From: Trujillonella endophytica
Lineage (GTDB): Bacteria > Actinomycetota > Actinomycetes > Mycobacteriales > Geodermatophilaceae
Direction: 5' to 3'
Length of the DNA: 64,000 bases
Assembly (NCBI RefSeq): GCF_019799905.1
Contig: NZ_JABGCI010000009.1
Location: forward strand, 1 to 64,000
Shown one piece after another: positions 33,237 to 42,080 of this stretch (position 1 is its first letter; every line of letters starts with the position of its first letter). The notes under the pieces were generated by a model, which was not told the DNA's origin, did no database searches, and saw nothing but the letters and a program-made list of their open reading frames with translations. The position numbers and the translations under genes were made by a program.

Positions 33237-34106
33237 CTACCGGCCGGCGCGCCGGGAGGCCGGCGGCACGAGCTGCATCGGTGAGGTGCAGTGCCGCAGC
33301 AGCCAGCGGTGCAGGCCGTCCAGCGGCCGGTGCAGGAGCCCGCCGTGGCCCGCGGTGAGGAGCAGCATCGGGGTCGGGCAGCTGACGGCGACCAGCCGGC
33401 TCCCGCTGATCCCGGTCAGCGGCGCGTGCGAGGCGTCGACGTCGGGGTGCCGGTCGACCCACCCGCCGGGGTCGGCCGACCAGCCGGACCGCTCGCCCCC
33501 GGCGTGCAGGACGGTGAGCGGCCGGCCCAGCCGCGCCGCCGTCTCCGCCGCTGCCGTCGCCACGGGCTCGTCGTCGTCCGGCTCGCCCAACCCGAGGACC
33601 GCCACCAGCGGCCGGTCCGGGTCGACCGGCGGCCGGCGCCGCGGGACGACGACGACCGGGCACGGGCTCCCGGCGACCACCCGCTGGGCGACCGGGGCCA
33701 GGACCAGCTCGTCGACCGCGCCCGTCGTCGAGATCCCGAGCACGACGAGCTGCGCCTCCTCCGCGGCGCGCAGCAACGCGGCCACGGGGGCATCGGGCAC
33801 GACCTCGGTGGTCGTCACGACCGCGGGGTCGGTGTGCCGGGCGAGGGTGTAGGCGGTCCCCGTCAGCCGCCGGGCCGCCCGCAGGTCAGGCGTGCCGGCG
33901 CGGGAGGCCGCACGCAGGTGCGGCGCGGCGTGCACGATCCGCAGCGTCGCCCCCCGCCGGGCGGCCTCCGCGGTGGCCCAGCGCACGGCCTCCAGCGCGC
34001 ACGCGCCGCCGTCGCTGCCGACGACCACGGCGGGCGGGGCAGCAGGGCCGGGAGCGGGCGCGGGAGCACCCGCCGGGTCAGTCGTCAGGGTCGGGGTCGG
34101 GGTCAC
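33237..34106 (-). CDS. Universal stress protein, two UspA domains
   Basis: A 289-residue protein with an N-terminal Pro/Thr/Ala-rich tail (about 30 residues), a good UspA domain (VVVGSDGGACALEAVRWATA to GAVDELVLAPVAQRVVAGSPCPVVVV) and a second, weaker one (about 165-285). The ATP loop G-x2-G-x9-G(S/T) is degenerate (GISTTGAVDELVLAPVAQ), so nucleotide binding is doubtful. GTG start at 34106. A small hypothetical gene is divergent from it across 199 bases. Stress or dormancy role by family; specifics unknown. Confidence 0.85.
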   Translation of the reverse strand: MTPTPTLTTDPAGAPAPAPGPAAPPAVVVGSDGGACALEAVRWATAEAARRGATLRIVHAAPHLRAASRAGTPDLRAARRLTGTAYTLARHTDPAVVTTTEVVPDAPVAALLRAAEEAQLVVLGISTTGAVDELVLAPVAQRVVAGSPCPVVVVPRRRPPVDPDRPLVAVLGLGEPDDDEPVATAAAETAARLGRPLTVLHAGGERSGWSADPGGWVDRHPDVDASHAPLTGISGSRLVAVSCPTPMLLLTAGHGGLLHRPLDGLHRWLLRHCTSPMQLVPPASRRAGR

Positions 34107-34305
34107 GCCGCACCTCCGGGAGCGCTCGTCCCCGTGCGGCTCCAGCGTCCTCCGCCGGGCCCGGCGCCGGAAGGGTCGTCCGGCCGTGTCGGTCCGTCGT
34201 GTCGGACACGGCTCGCCGGCCGGGACGCCGGACGTCCGCCGCCGCGCCACCGGAGCGCCACCTCGGCGACACCCGGCTGTTCCCCCGGCGGTGCATCGTG
34301 CGCCC

Positions 34306-34539
34306 ATGGGAGCCGATCTGTACGTGGCGGGTACGCCCGCCGCCGTGCCGGGACGACCGGGGGCCGGCGCCGTGGAGTCCGACCGGGTGGTCGGCCGGGC
34401 CCATGCGGTGTCCCGTCCGGTGGTCGACGGGCTGGCCTCGGCCGAGTGCGGCGAGCTGGTCACGGCCGTGGCCGACCTGGCCTGGCATCGCGTCGGCGCC
34501 GGCGCCCGCTGCGTGGAGTGCAGCCGCATCGCCGGCTGA
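34306..34539 (+). CDS. Small hypothetical protein with a C-terminal CxxC
   Basis: A 77-residue frame, not recognised. The N-terminal half is Ala/Gly/Pro-rich and weakly conserved-looking; the C-terminal half is more protein-like (GLASAECGELVTAVADLAWH, then GAGARCVEC) and holds three Cys, two as CVEC, which could bind metal. It lies divergent from the universal stress protein gene and converges on the HAD gene with a 2-base gap. Expression is plausible but unproven. Confidence 0.5.
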   Translation: MGADLYVAGTPAAVPGRPGAGAVESDRVVGRAHAVSRPVVDGLASAECGELVTAVADLAWHRVGAGARCVECSRIAG

Positions 34540-34541
34540 CC

Positions 34542-35228
34542 TCACGTCCCGGCCGCGGCCTCCCGGAGCGCGGGCAGCAGTTCCGCCGTCCCGTCCGCGT
34601 CCCAGCGGGGACGCGGCCCGGCCGGGTCCGGGGCGTGCCCGGTCCGGCGGAGCCGGACGACGGTCAGGCCGGCCTCCAGGGCCCCGCGGACGTCGCGGGC
34701 CGAGGTCGCCACGTGCACCAGCCGGCCCCCGGCGCGCTCGAGTGCCCGCCGGTAGATCGCGGGGGCGGGCTTGTACGCGCGCAGCCGCTCGGAGGTGAGG
34801 ACGGCGTCGTCCGGGACGAGCGCGGCGACGGCGGTGCGCGCGAACAGCGCGTCGTCGACGTTGGACAGCACGCCGACCGGGAACACCCGGGCGATCGCGG
34901 CCAGGCCCGCCCGGGTGTCCGGCCACAGCGGCCAGCTCCCCACCGACGCCAGCAGGGTCGCGGTGTCCGCGGTGGCGTCGCCGGGGACGTCCAGGTCGGC
35001 ATAGGCGTCCGCGAGCGCGCGCCGGCTGTGCTCGGCGAACGACAGCCACTCCTCCGTGTTGCGCTGCGAGGCCTTGTTGCGGGCGTCCCACGCGTCGTAG
35101 AGCTGCTCCCCGGTCGCGGCCCAGCCGCGCTCCGCGGCGAGGCGGCCGAGGGTGGCCGCGGCGCCGGAGCGGGAGTCCACCAGCGCGCTGAACAGGTCGA
35201 ACGTCACCAGGGGCGCCGGTGCGGTCAC
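34542..35228 (-). CDS. HAD-superfamily hydrolase (haloacid dehalogenase type II-like)
   Basis: A 228-residue HAD protein. Motif I is VTFDLFSALVDS (nucleophile Asp10), motif II GVLSNVDD, and motif III Lys in LRAYKPAPAIYRRALE; the D-L-F-S first motif, lacking the second Asp of phosphatases, is the pattern of L-2-haloacid dehalogenases. The fourth motif (VATSARDVRGALEAG) is less acidic than usual. The GTG start at 35228 overlaps the stop of the PP2C phosphatase gene. Phosphatase versus dehalogenase remains open. Confidence 0.85.
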   Translation of the reverse strand: MTAPAPLVTFDLFSALVDSRSGAAATLGRLAAERGWAATGEQLYDAWDARNKASQRNTEEWLSFAEHSRRALADAYADLDVPGDATADTATLLASVGSWPLWPDTRAGLAAIARVFPVGVLSNVDDALFARTAVAALVPDDAVLTSERLRAYKPAPAIYRRALERAGGRLVHVATSARDVRGALEAGLTVVRLRRTGHAPDPAGPRPRWDADGTAELLPALREAAAGT

Positions 35229-36694
35229 GGGCCGACGCCGACCGGCAGGCAGCGGACGGCGAGGACGGCGACGTCGTCCTCGGCGCGGTCGGGCACCAGC
35301 CGGGAGAGCAGCCGGTCGCACAGCGGGCCCGGGGGCAGCCCGCCGAGGTCGACGAGCGCCTCGGCGATGCGCGCGAGCCCCTCGTCGGTGCCGATCCGAC
35401 CGGCCTCGGCCAGCCCGTCGGTGCACAGCAGGACCGTGTCGCCGGGGGCGACGACCGCCTCGTGGTCGGTGCGCCGGAGCGGCTCCTCGATGCCCAGCAG
35501 CCGCTCGGGCGGTGTCTCGAGCAGGCGGCTGCGCCCGTCCGGGTGCAGCAGCAGGGGCGGCAGGTGCCCGGCCGAGGACCAGCGCAGCGCGCGGCCGCCG
35601 TCCGTCCCGGGCGTCTCGAGCCGGGCGACCAGCGCGGTGGCGAGCGTGCCGACGTGCAGGCCGGTCAGCACCCGGTCGACCCGCTCCAGCGTGCCGGCGG
35701 GGCTGTCGGGACGGTCGTAGGCGAGCGTCCGGACGGCGCTGCGCAGCTGGGCCATCGCCGACGCCGCCTCGACGTTGTGCCCGGCGACGTCGCCGATCAC
35801 CAGCAGCGTGGCGCCGTCGGGCTGCTCGAACGCGTCGTACCAGTCGCCGCCGACCAGGGCGTGCTCGCTCGCCGGCCGGTAGCGGACGGCGATGGCCAGC
35901 CCCGCGGGCTGCGGCGGCGGGGTGAGCAGGCTGTGCTGCAGGGTCTCGGCGACCTGGAGCTGCCGTTCGTAGAGGCGGGCGTTGTCCACGGCCAGCGCCG
36001 CGCGGCGGGCCACGGACACGGCCGCGGCGATCTCGGCGCCGCTGTGCGGCGGACGGTCGCCGCAGTTCACCAGCGACAGCACCCCGAAGGCGGCGCCGCG
36101 GGCCTGCAGCGGCACGAACAGCGAGGACGTCGGGTCCAGTCGCCGCCACGCCGCGCGCACCGCGGGGTCCGGCTGCGCGTCGGGCCCGAGGTCGGTACCG
36201 ACCTCGGTGATCTGCACCGGCTCGCCCGAACGCAGGGCGGCGGTGAGCGACGCCTGGTCGCGCGGCGCCGACACCCGCCGGGAGATGTAGGTCTCGACGT
36301 CGGGCAGCAGGCCGGGCGACCGGTGGGCGACGGCGGACCGGGCGGGGGCGCCGTCCTCCCCGAGCACCGTGACCGTCGCCCAGTCGGCGAGCCCGGGGAC
36401 GACGAGCCGGGCCAGCTGTCCGGCCGCCTCGGCCACGTCGAGGCTGCCGGACAGCGCGTCGAGGGCCTCGGGGGGCACGGCCGGGTCGCCGTCCCCCGGG
36501 GCGCCGTCGCCGTCGAGCCGCAGGGTCAGCCGGCCGGGCGTCGCCTCGGCGACCAGGGTCAGCGGCTCGCCGGTGCCCGGGTGCACGCCGTGCCAGGTGA
36601 CCGGCCCGCCGCCGTCGCCCAGCGCGTCGGACAGCGGCCCGAGGAGGGGAGCCAGCCAGGCGGGGACGGGGCCGTCCGCGGCCGATGCGCTCAC
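35225..36694 (-). CDS. GAF-domain PP2C (SpoIIE-type) phosphatase
   Basis: A 489-residue signalling protein. Residues about 90-240 form a GAF-like sensor domain (DWATVTVLGEDGAPARSAVA ... LFVPLQARGAAFGVLSLVN), then a linker helix (LYERQLQVAETLQHSLLTPP) and a PP2C/RsbU-type phosphatase: VRYRPASEHALVGGDWYDAF, LLVIGDVAGHNVEAA, RWSSAGHLPPLLL and CTDGLAEA carry the metal-binding Asp and Gly. Such enzymes dephosphorylate anti-sigma-factor antagonists and so tune stress sigma factors. No anti-sigma gene is adjacent. GTG start at 36694. Confidence 0.92.
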   Translation of the reverse strand: MSASAADGPVPAWLAPLLGPLSDALGDGGGPVTWHGVHPGTGEPLTLVAEATPGRLTLRLDGDGAPGDGDPAVPPEALDALSGSLDVAEAAGQLARLVVPGLADWATVTVLGEDGAPARSAVAHRSPGLLPDVETYISRRVSAPRDQASLTAALRSGEPVQITEVGTDLGPDAQPDPAVRAAWRRLDPTSSLFVPLQARGAAFGVLSLVNCGDRPPHSGAEIAAAVSVARRAALAVDNARLYERQLQVAETLQHSLLTPPPQPAGLAIAVRYRPASEHALVGGDWYDAFEQPDGATLLVIGDVAGHNVEAASAMAQLRSAVRTLAYDRPDSPAGTLERVDRVLTGLHVGTLATALVARLETPGTDGGRALRWSSAGHLPPLLLHPDGRSRLLETPPERLLGIEEPLRRTDHEAVVAPGDTVLLCTDGLAEAGRIGTDEGLARIAEALVDLGGLPPGPLCDRLLSRLVPDRAEDDVAVLAVRCLPVGVGP

Positions 36695-36814
36695 CCTGCA
36701 CTCCTCCCTCGTCCGCAGGCCGGTGCGGACGCGGGACCGGTGGGGAGGGTACGCGAGCGGCCCGCCGATCAGCGCTGCGCGACGCCGGTCAGGAGACGAC
36801 GGGAACGCTCCCCG

Positions 36815-38011
36815 TCAGCCGGCCACGGACCGGCGCAGCACCCGGCCGAGCACCAGGGTGACCAGTCCGGCGACGACGACCGTCAGCAGCGCGACCCGCA
36901 GGCTCGCCGCGTCGGCCAGCAGGCCGACCAGCGGTGGGCTGACGAGGAAGCCGATCCGCAGCAGCCAGTTGATCACCGTCAGCCCCGTGCCCGGGCGGAG
37001 GCCGGGCACCGCGTCGGCGGCGGCGTAGACGGCCGGCACGAGCGTCGCCACCCCCAGGCCGGCCAGCGCGAAGCCGACCAGGGTCAGCGGTACCGACGGC
37101 AACGCGAGGGCCAGTCCCATGCCGGCGGCGATGACCGCGCCGCCCGCGCGCGCCACCCGGCGCTGGCCGAACCGGTCCACGACCCGGTCGCCGGTGAGCC
37201 GGCCCACCGTCATCGCCGCCGACATCGTGACGAAGCCCAGTCCGGCCGCCGCGGCCCCGGTGTCGAGCTCCGTGCGCAGGTACAGGGCGCTCCACGAGGA
37301 GCCGGCGTCCTCCACGAAGGCGCCGCAGGCGGCGAGCACCCCGAGGGCGGCCACGCCGAGGACCAGGCCGCGCCGTGCCGGCGGGCCGGCCGGCTGCGCG
37401 GCGGCGTCCGCGGCGGGGTCGCGGTCGGCGTCGTCGGGCCCCGGCAGCATGTGCCGGCCGGCGAGGAGGGCGACTCCGGCGAAGACGACGGCGGTGACGC
37501 CCAGGTGCACCGCGAGCGGGACGGCGAGCCCGGCCGCCGCCGACCCCAGCAGGCCCCCGGTGACCGCGCCGATGCTCCAGACGCCGTGGAACGTGTTGAG
37601 GATCGACCGCCCGTACCGCCGCTGCACCCGCAGGCCGTGCGCGTTCTGCGCGACGTCGACCACCGCGTCCAGCGCGCCCGCCACCAGCAGCGCCCCGGCC
37701 AGCAGCGCCCACGACGGCGCCACCCCCGCGGCCCAGATGGCGGCGGCGAGCGCCACGAGCCCCGCCGACGCCACCCGGCCCGAGCCGAAGCGCCGGATCA
37801 GCGCGGCGGAGGACAGCGCGGCGAGCAGGGCGCCGAGCGGCAGGGCCGCCAGTGCGGCACCGAGGGAGGCGTTGGTCAGGTCGAGGCGGTCCTTCACCTC
37901 CGGCAGCCGCGGCACGAGCGCGGCGTACAGGACGGCGTTGGTGAGGAAGCACGCCGCGACGGCCGCGCGTGCCCCCCGCGGCGGGGCGGAGGTCTGGCTC
38001 GCCGTCGTCAC
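36815..38011 (-). CDS. MFS transporter (YbjJ-like)
   Basis: A 398-residue membrane protein with about 12 hydrophobic helices split by a central hydrophilic loop (GPDDADRDPAADAAAQPAG, about 200-218). The first-half signature LSSAALIRRFGSGRVASAGL and second-half GDRVVDRFGQRRVARAG match the DRxGRR-like loops of the major facilitator family; PRLPEVKDRLDLTNASLGAA is typical of YbjJ/fucose-permease-like members. Substrate unknown. GTG start at 38011, divergent from the glutamine amidotransferase gene across a 32-base gap that must hold both promoters. Confidence 0.9.
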   Translation of the reverse strand: MTTASQTSAPPRGARAAVAACFLTNAVLYAALVPRLPEVKDRLDLTNASLGAALAALPLGALLAALSSAALIRRFGSGRVASAGLVALAAAIWAAGVAPSWALLAGALLVAGALDAVVDVAQNAHGLRVQRRYGRSILNTFHGVWSIGAVTGGLLGSAAAGLAVPLAVHLGVTAVVFAGVALLAGRHMLPGPDDADRDPAADAAAQPAGPPARRGLVLGVAALGVLAACGAFVEDAGSSWSALYLRTELDTGAAAAGLGFVTMSAAMTVGRLTGDRVVDRFGQRRVARAGGAVIAAGMGLALALPSVPLTLVGFALAGLGVATLVPAVYAAADAVPGLRPGTGLTVINWLLRIGFLVSPPLVGLLADAASLRVALLTVVVAGLVTLVLGRVLRRSVAG

Positions 38012-38043
38012 CTGCCCAGCATCTCGGTCCTAGCATCGCTGCC

Positions 38044-38775
38044 GTGCGCCGGCCCTTCCTCCTCCTGGCCACGCGGGCCGAGGACGCCGCGGCCGACGAC
38101 GAGTACGCCGCCTTCCTGCGGGTCACCGGCCTGGCGGAGTCGCAGCTGCGGCGGGTGCGGCTGGAGGCCGCGCCGATGCCGGACCTGGACCTCGACGACT
38201 ACGCGGGGGTCCTGGTCGGCGGGAGCCCGTTCACCTCCAGCGACCCGGCCGCGGAGAAGTCGGGGGTGCAGCGGCGGGTGGAGGCGGAGCTGGCCGCGCT
38301 GCTGGACCGGGTCGTCCCGGCCGACAAGCCCTTCCTCGGCGCCTGCTACGGCATCGGCACGCTGGGGGTGCACCAGGGCGGGGTGGTGGACCGGACGTAC
38401 GGCGAGCCGGTCTCCTGCGTCCGGGTCACGCTCACCGCGGACGGCCGGGCCGACCCGGTGCTGGCCGGCATGCCGGAGGTGTTCGACGCGCTCGTCGGCC
38501 ACAAGGAGGCCTGCCGGGTGCTGCCGCCGTCGGCGGTGCTGCTGGCGAGCTCGCCGACCTGCCCGGCGCAGATGTTCCGGGTCGGGCGCAACGTCTACGC
38601 CACCCAGTTCCACCCCGAGCTCGACGTCGCCGGCCTCGTGACCCGCGCCCGCGTCTACCAGCACGCGGGCTACTTCCCGCCGGCCGAGCTGGAGGACCTC
38701 GTCGCGCGGGTCTCGACCGCGGTGGTCACCGAGCCCGGCCGGGTGCTGGCGACGTTCGTCGACCGCTACCGCTGA
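38044..38775 (+). CDS. Class I glutamine amidotransferase domain protein
   Basis: A 243-residue stand-alone amidotransferase: nucleophile Cys101 in FLGACYGIGTLG, and His190/Glu192 in YATQFHPELDVAG complete the triad. LVGGSPFTSSD carries the oxyanion glycines. Stand-alone enzymes of this type (GMP-synthase-like) act on glutamyl compounds or serve unknown acceptors. No synthetase partner is adjacent. Start at GTG 38044; it leaves only 32 bases to the divergent MFS gene. Confidence 0.88.
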   Translation: MRRPFLLLATRAEDAAADDEYAAFLRVTGLAESQLRRVRLEAAPMPDLDLDDYAGVLVGGSPFTSSDPAAEKSGVQRRVEAELAALLDRVVPADKPFLGACYGIGTLGVHQGGVVDRTYGEPVSCVRVTLTADGRADPVLAGMPEVFDALVGHKEACRVLPPSAVLLASSPTCPAQMFRVGRNVYATQFHPELDVAGLVTRARVYQHAGYFPPAELEDLVARVSTAVVTEPGRVLATFVDRYR

Positions 38776-38828
38776 GGCGATGCCCTAGCGTGACCGGGGG
38801 CTGGACCGACGCCGGGAGGACCGCGGGC

Positions 38829-38921
38829 ATGACCGGAGGGGGGACGCGCCGCGCGCTCGTGCTCGGTGGGGGCGGCATCGCCGGCGCGGTGCTCGCCGGG
38901 ATCTGCGGGTCCCGGGCGTGA
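38829..38921 (+). pseudogene. Patatin-like phospholipase remnant (30 codons)
   Basis: A 30-codon frame, MTGGGTRRALVLGGGGIAGA, then a premature end. The RALVLGGGGIAG piece is the oxyanion-hole start of patatin-like phospholipases; the GxSxG nucleophile and the rest are gone. The TGA overlaps the GTG of the next hydrolase gene. I read it as the 5' tip of a deleted gene. Confidence 0.5.
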
Positions 38922-39799
38922 CCGCGCTGGAGGCCGGCACGGTGGCGCCGGAGCTGGTCGAGACCGAGGTCCTCGGCACCCCCGTGTCGGTGCTCGTGGC
39001 GGCGGCGCCGCGTCCCCGTGGGGTGGTGTTCGCCCTGCACGGCGGGGCGTCGGGCAAGGAGTACTTCGACCACCCGTCCGAGCCGTCGCTCTCCCTGCTG
39101 CGGCTCGGCCCGGCGCTGGGCTTCACCGTCGTCGCACCGGACCGGCCCGGGTACGTGCCGGACGACGGCGCCTCCGCGATGCCGCCGGCCGGGCGCACCG
39201 ACCTGCTCTACGCCGTCCTGGACGCCGTCCTCGGCGACCGGGACCGCGGGGCGGGCGTGCTCCTGCTGGCGCATTCGATGGGCTGCATCTCCGGGATCCG
39301 GATGGCGGCCGACGAGCGCGGGCGCGACCTGCTGGGCCTGGACTTCTCCGGTACGGGGCTGCGCTGGTCGCCCGCCGTGCACGAGGCCACCGCGGCGGGG
39401 GACGGGCGGCTGGGCGGTAACGACCTGGGCCGGCTGATCTGGGGCCCGCGGGAGTGCTACCCGCCCGGCGCCCGCCGGGCGCTGCCCGTCCGTGGCGGGC
39501 CTGCGTCGGAGGGCTACGACACCGAGCACTGGGGCGCCGAGCTGCCGCGGATCGCGCCGCGCGTCGCCGTCCCGGTGCGCTACACGCTGGCCGAGCACGA
39601 GGCGTGGTGGTCCGGCGGGCCGCAGGCCCTCGCGGAGGTTGCCGCGGTGTTCACCGCCGCGCCGGTCGTGGAGACCGCGATCGAGACCGGGGCCGGCCAC
39701 AACATCAGCCTGGGGTGGACCGCCCGGGCCTACCACCTGCGGGTGCTCGCCTTCGCGGAGCAGTGCATCGCCCGCCGCGCCGCGGCGTCCGCCGGCTGA
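38918..39799 (+). CDS. Alpha/beta hydrolase
   Basis: A 293-residue alpha/beta hydrolase: VVFALHGGASGKEYFDHPSE (oxyanion loop HGG), DRPGYVPDD, nucleophile elbow LLAHSMGCISGIRMA, and His near the end in ETGAGHNISLGW. No signal peptide. GTG start at 38918 overlaps the stop of the patatin remnant; no better start or ribosome site was found, so the N-terminus could be off by a few residues. Substrate unknown. It faces the convergent TetR gene across 15 bases. Confidence 0.85.
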   Translation: MTALEAGTVAPELVETEVLGTPVSVLVAAAPRPRGVVFALHGGASGKEYFDHPSEPSLSLLRLGPALGFTVVAPDRPGYVPDDGASAMPPAGRTDLLYAVLDAVLGDRDRGAGVLLLAHSMGCISGIRMAADERGRDLLGLDFSGTGLRWSPAVHEATAAGDGRLGGNDLGRLIWGPRECYPPGARRALPVRGGPASEGYDTEHWGAELPRIAPRVAVPVRYTLAEHEAWWSGGPQALAEVAAVFTAAPVVETAIETGAGHNISLGWTARAYHLRVLAFAEQCIARRAAASAG

Positions 39800-39814
39800 G
39801 GTCCGCGCTCCCGG

Positions 39815-40432
39815 TCAGCGGTGGACCAGCATCTCGTCCAGGTGGGCGAGCGGCTCGGGGGAGCGCTGCTCGCCGAAGTCGAGCAGCCAGATCCGGAAGG
39901 CGGCCAGGAGCCGCGCCACGTCCAGCCGGGTGCGCCAGTCGGGGTCGCCGGTCCCGCCGCGCCGGCCGGTCAGGGTGGTGGCGATGCGGTGCTCGTGGCC
40001 CTCGAGCGACATCCACGGGGACAGGCGCAGCTCCTCGGCGTTGCGCACGAGCCGGAACAGCACGCTCATCGAGCCCTCGTGGGCGACGATGTGCTCCCCG
40101 GTCTCCCGCAGGGCCCGGCGGAGGACCTCGGTGTCGTCGAGTCCGGCGGGGGCGGTCGAGACCGTCTCGAGCAGGCGGTCGGCGAGGTCCTGGACCGGCG
40201 CCGCGAGGACGTCGGCCTTGGCCGGGAAGTAGCGGAAGAAGGTCCGTGGCGCGATGGCGGCGGCCGCGCAGATGTCGGCGACGGTCACCTTCTCGTAGCC
40301 GTGCTCGGCGAACAGCCGCAGGGCGGCGTCGACCGTCGCGGCCCGCGCGTGTGCGCGCTTGCGCTCGCGGAGTCCCTCCATCGCCGTCGCCCACCTCGTC
40401 GTCGTCGTCCGGCCCGTGCCGGAGCTGTCCAT
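39815..40432 (-). CDS. TetR-family transcriptional regulator
   Basis: A 205-residue TetR regulator (or 188 residues from the inner ATG at 40381). The helix-turn-helix is clear: AALRLFAEHGYEKVTVADIC, AAAAIAPRTFFRYFPAKADV. The C-terminal ligand-binding helices follow (about 85-200). Its promoter region holds a perfect GTGGCAG-AAA-CTGCCAC dyad and a weaker second copy, so it probably represses itself; the same dyad is found upstream of the first Liv-type binding protein and of the flavoprotein at 57.7 kb. That makes it the best candidate regulator of a small regulon; inference. Confidence 0.9.
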   Translation of the reverse strand: MDSSGTGRTTTTRWATAMEGLRERKRAHARAATVDAALRLFAEHGYEKVTVADICAAAAIAPRTFFRYFPAKADVLAAPVQDLADRLLETVSTAPAGLDDTEVLRRALRETGEHIVAHEGSMSVLFRLVRNAEELRLSPWMSLEGHEHRIATTLTGRRGGTGDPDWRTRLDVARLLAAFRIWLLDFGEQRSPEPLAHLDEMLVHR

Positions 40433-40445
40433 GCTCGTCGAAATA

Positions 40446-40478
40446 TGGCATGGTCTGCCGTGTGGCAGAAACTGCCAC
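40446..40478. promoter_or_regulatory. Tandem TGGCAG-type operators at the TetR promoter
   Basis: A perfect dyad GTGGCAGAAACTGCCAC occupies 40462-40478; a weaker copy, TGGCATGGTCTGCCG, occupies 40446-40460. They lie 14-46 bases upstream of the TetR start codon at 40432 and would cover its promoter. The 15-bp core TGGCAG-N3-CTGCCA recurs at 42081 and 57544. Confidence 0.75.
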
Positions 40479-40573
40479 GAACTCGTCCGCCCGCCCTCGT
40501 CCCGGAGGACCCGCCATGCCCGCCCCGCGACCGTCGACGCGCAGCGGCGTGACGTCCGGTCCCGGACGTGCGC

Positions 40574-40610
40574 GCGGCCCGGCCGGTCCCCGGGGGACCG
40601 GCCGGGCCGC
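40574..40610 (-). terminator. Terminator after the first Liv-type binding-protein gene
   Basis: GCGGCCCGGCCGGTCC and its exact complement form a 16-bp stem around a 5-base loop, 77 bases past the stop of the minus-strand binding-protein gene. It is near-identical to the hairpin that follows the second binding-protein gene (42202-42234). Confidence 0.75.
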
Positions 40611-40686
40611 GTGGGACGAACCCGACGTCCGGTGCCCGCTCGTCAGGCGGCGGGCGGGCACCGGAGCGCGCAGCGGCGTCCAGCGC

Positions 40687-41925
40687 TCAGCTGAGCGCCT
40701 CACCGCAGACGGGCTCGCCGTCGTTCAGCGGCACGAAGCCGTCACCCTCGAGCCGGAGGTAGAACGAGCACTGCTCGTCGTACTCCGTGGTGCTCTGCGG
40801 GATGGGCCGAGGGTAGAGGCCGTTGGCGTCCCAGTCGTCGGTCTCCTGCAGGGTGGAGATGAGCGACTCCTGGTCGGCCTCGCAGCCGTTCTGCTCGAGG
40901 CCGTACAGGAGCAGGTCGGCGCCGAACCAGCCCTGGCTCTCGTAGAAGCCGGGGATGCCGGACTCGTTGCCGGCCGCCTGCAGGGCCGCGCTCAGCTCCT
41001 GGGTCGCCGGGGTGTCGTTCTCCACCGGGACGAAGGCGTTGGAGAAGATCACGCCCTGACCGATCTCGACGGCGGGCTCGGACGCCAGGAGGTCGGCGCC
41101 GTAGCCGGTGGGGGAGATGAAGGCCTTCCCCTCCCAGCCTGCCTGCTTGAGCCCGGCCACCAGGGCCAGGGACGTGTCGAAGTTGATCGTCGTGTACACC
41201 GCGTCGTCACCGGACTCGAGGATGCCGAGGACCAGCGGGCCGACGTCGGTGCTGCCGAACTGGACGCTGTTGTTGACGTAGCCGCGCTCCATTCCGGCTG
41301 CCTCGATCGAGGCGAAGCCGCTCTCCAGGCCGGCCTGCGAGCTGGGGCTCACGTACGCGATGCCGGCGACCTTGGTGGCCCCCTGCTCCGCGAGGAACTC
41401 CCCGGCGCCGCTGAACACCGTGTCGTAGTCCGGGACGAAGCCCGAGTTGAACAGGTTGTTGTCGGGAGCCGACCACTCCTGAGCGCCGTCCCAGGCGCCG
41501 CCGAAGACCGGCACCGTGCTGGCCGCGCTCGTCAGGAACGGCGAGGCGCCGTAGAAGAAGGCGCTCACGTTGATCATCGCGAAGACCTCGTCCTGCTGGA
41601 CGAGCTTCTGGGCGCCGGCCAGGGCCCCCTGTGCGGAGGACGCGTCGTCGGCCTCGACGATGTTGAACTCCAGGTCACTGCACTCGCCGTCGTAGGCGTC
41701 GAACCTCGCCTGGGCGCCGCGGATGGAGCCCGCGGCCGCCGCGGCGCCCGGGCCGCTGAGCGAGGTCAGCAGGCCGACGTCGACCGTGCCGGACGTGTTC
41801 CCGCCCCCACCCTCGCCGCCGCCGCTGCTCTCACCGCCGGACTCCTCGTCGTCGCTGCCGCATGCCGACAGCACGAGGGCCACCGCGCATGCCATGCCCA
41901 CCGCTGTCATGCCTCTTCTGCGCAT
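40687..41925 (-). CDS. Branched-chain-type ABC importer binding lipoprotein, copy 1
   Basis: A 412-residue exported lipoprotein: MRRRGMTAVGMACAVALVLS then lipobox LSAC (Cys about 22), a Gly/Glu/Ser linker, and a Leu/Ile/Val-binding-protein (PBP type I, Peripla_BP_6) body from GTVDVGLLTSLSGPGAAAAA. C-terminal Cys pairs (GCEADQES, QCSFYL, VCGEAL) suggest disulfides. It is a close paralogue of the protein encoded at 42322-43557, with conserved leader DNA as well. It must use the permease and ATPases encoded at 44-47.6 kb, since no other Liv set is present. Ligand unknown; many such proteins bind aromatic or other carboxylates. ATG 41925 follows GAGGAG. Confidence 0.9.
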   Translation of the reverse strand: MRRRGMTAVGMACAVALVLSACGSDDEESGGESSGGGEGGGGNTSGTVDVGLLTSLSGPGAAAAAGSIRGAQARFDAYDGECSDLEFNIVEADDASSAQGALAGAQKLVQQDEVFAMINVSAFFYGASPFLTSAASTVPVFGGAWDGAQEWSAPDNNLFNSGFVPDYDTVFSGAGEFLAEQGATKVAGIAYVSPSSQAGLESGFASIEAAGMERGYVNNSVQFGSTDVGPLVLGILESGDDAVYTTINFDTSLALVAGLKQAGWEGKAFISPTGYGADLLASEPAVEIGQGVIFSNAFVPVENDTPATQELSAALQAAGNESGIPGFYESQGWFGADLLLYGLEQNGCEADQESLISTLQETDDWDANGLYPRPIPQSTTEYDEQCSFYLRLEGDGFVPLNDGEPVCGEALS

Positions 41926-41951
41926 ACCCCAAAGCTCCTCACAGAACGAGA

Positions 41952-41961
41952 GTTGTCGAAC
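41952..41961 (-). promoter_or_regulatory. GTTCGACAAC element at copy 1 promoter
   Basis: The minus strand reads GATCGTTCGACAACT 27-40 bases upstream of the copy 1 start. The ten-base core is identical at copy 2 (43584-43593) and inside the ArsR-promoter dyad (60001-60010). Confidence 0.5.
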
Positions 41962-42080
41962 GATCGCAGGACCGCCTGGCGCACCATGCCTCACGGTGTG
42001 GTGCGTGTCACTAGGTGCCGCGAACCCTTCCTGGTGGCCCAGGAAGATCGTTACGGCTCCGTGACCTGCGCCACAGCTCG

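Noticed and set aside
34085-34106. GGGTC tandem repeats
   Set aside because: They encode a Thr-Pro run in the N-terminal tail of the universal stress protein; low-complexity coding, not a separate element.
40569-40610. Possible gene in the open frames around the GC-rich hairpin after binding protein copy 1
   Set aside because: The frame is made of the terminator repeat and its flanks; it has no start, signature or counterpart after copy 2.
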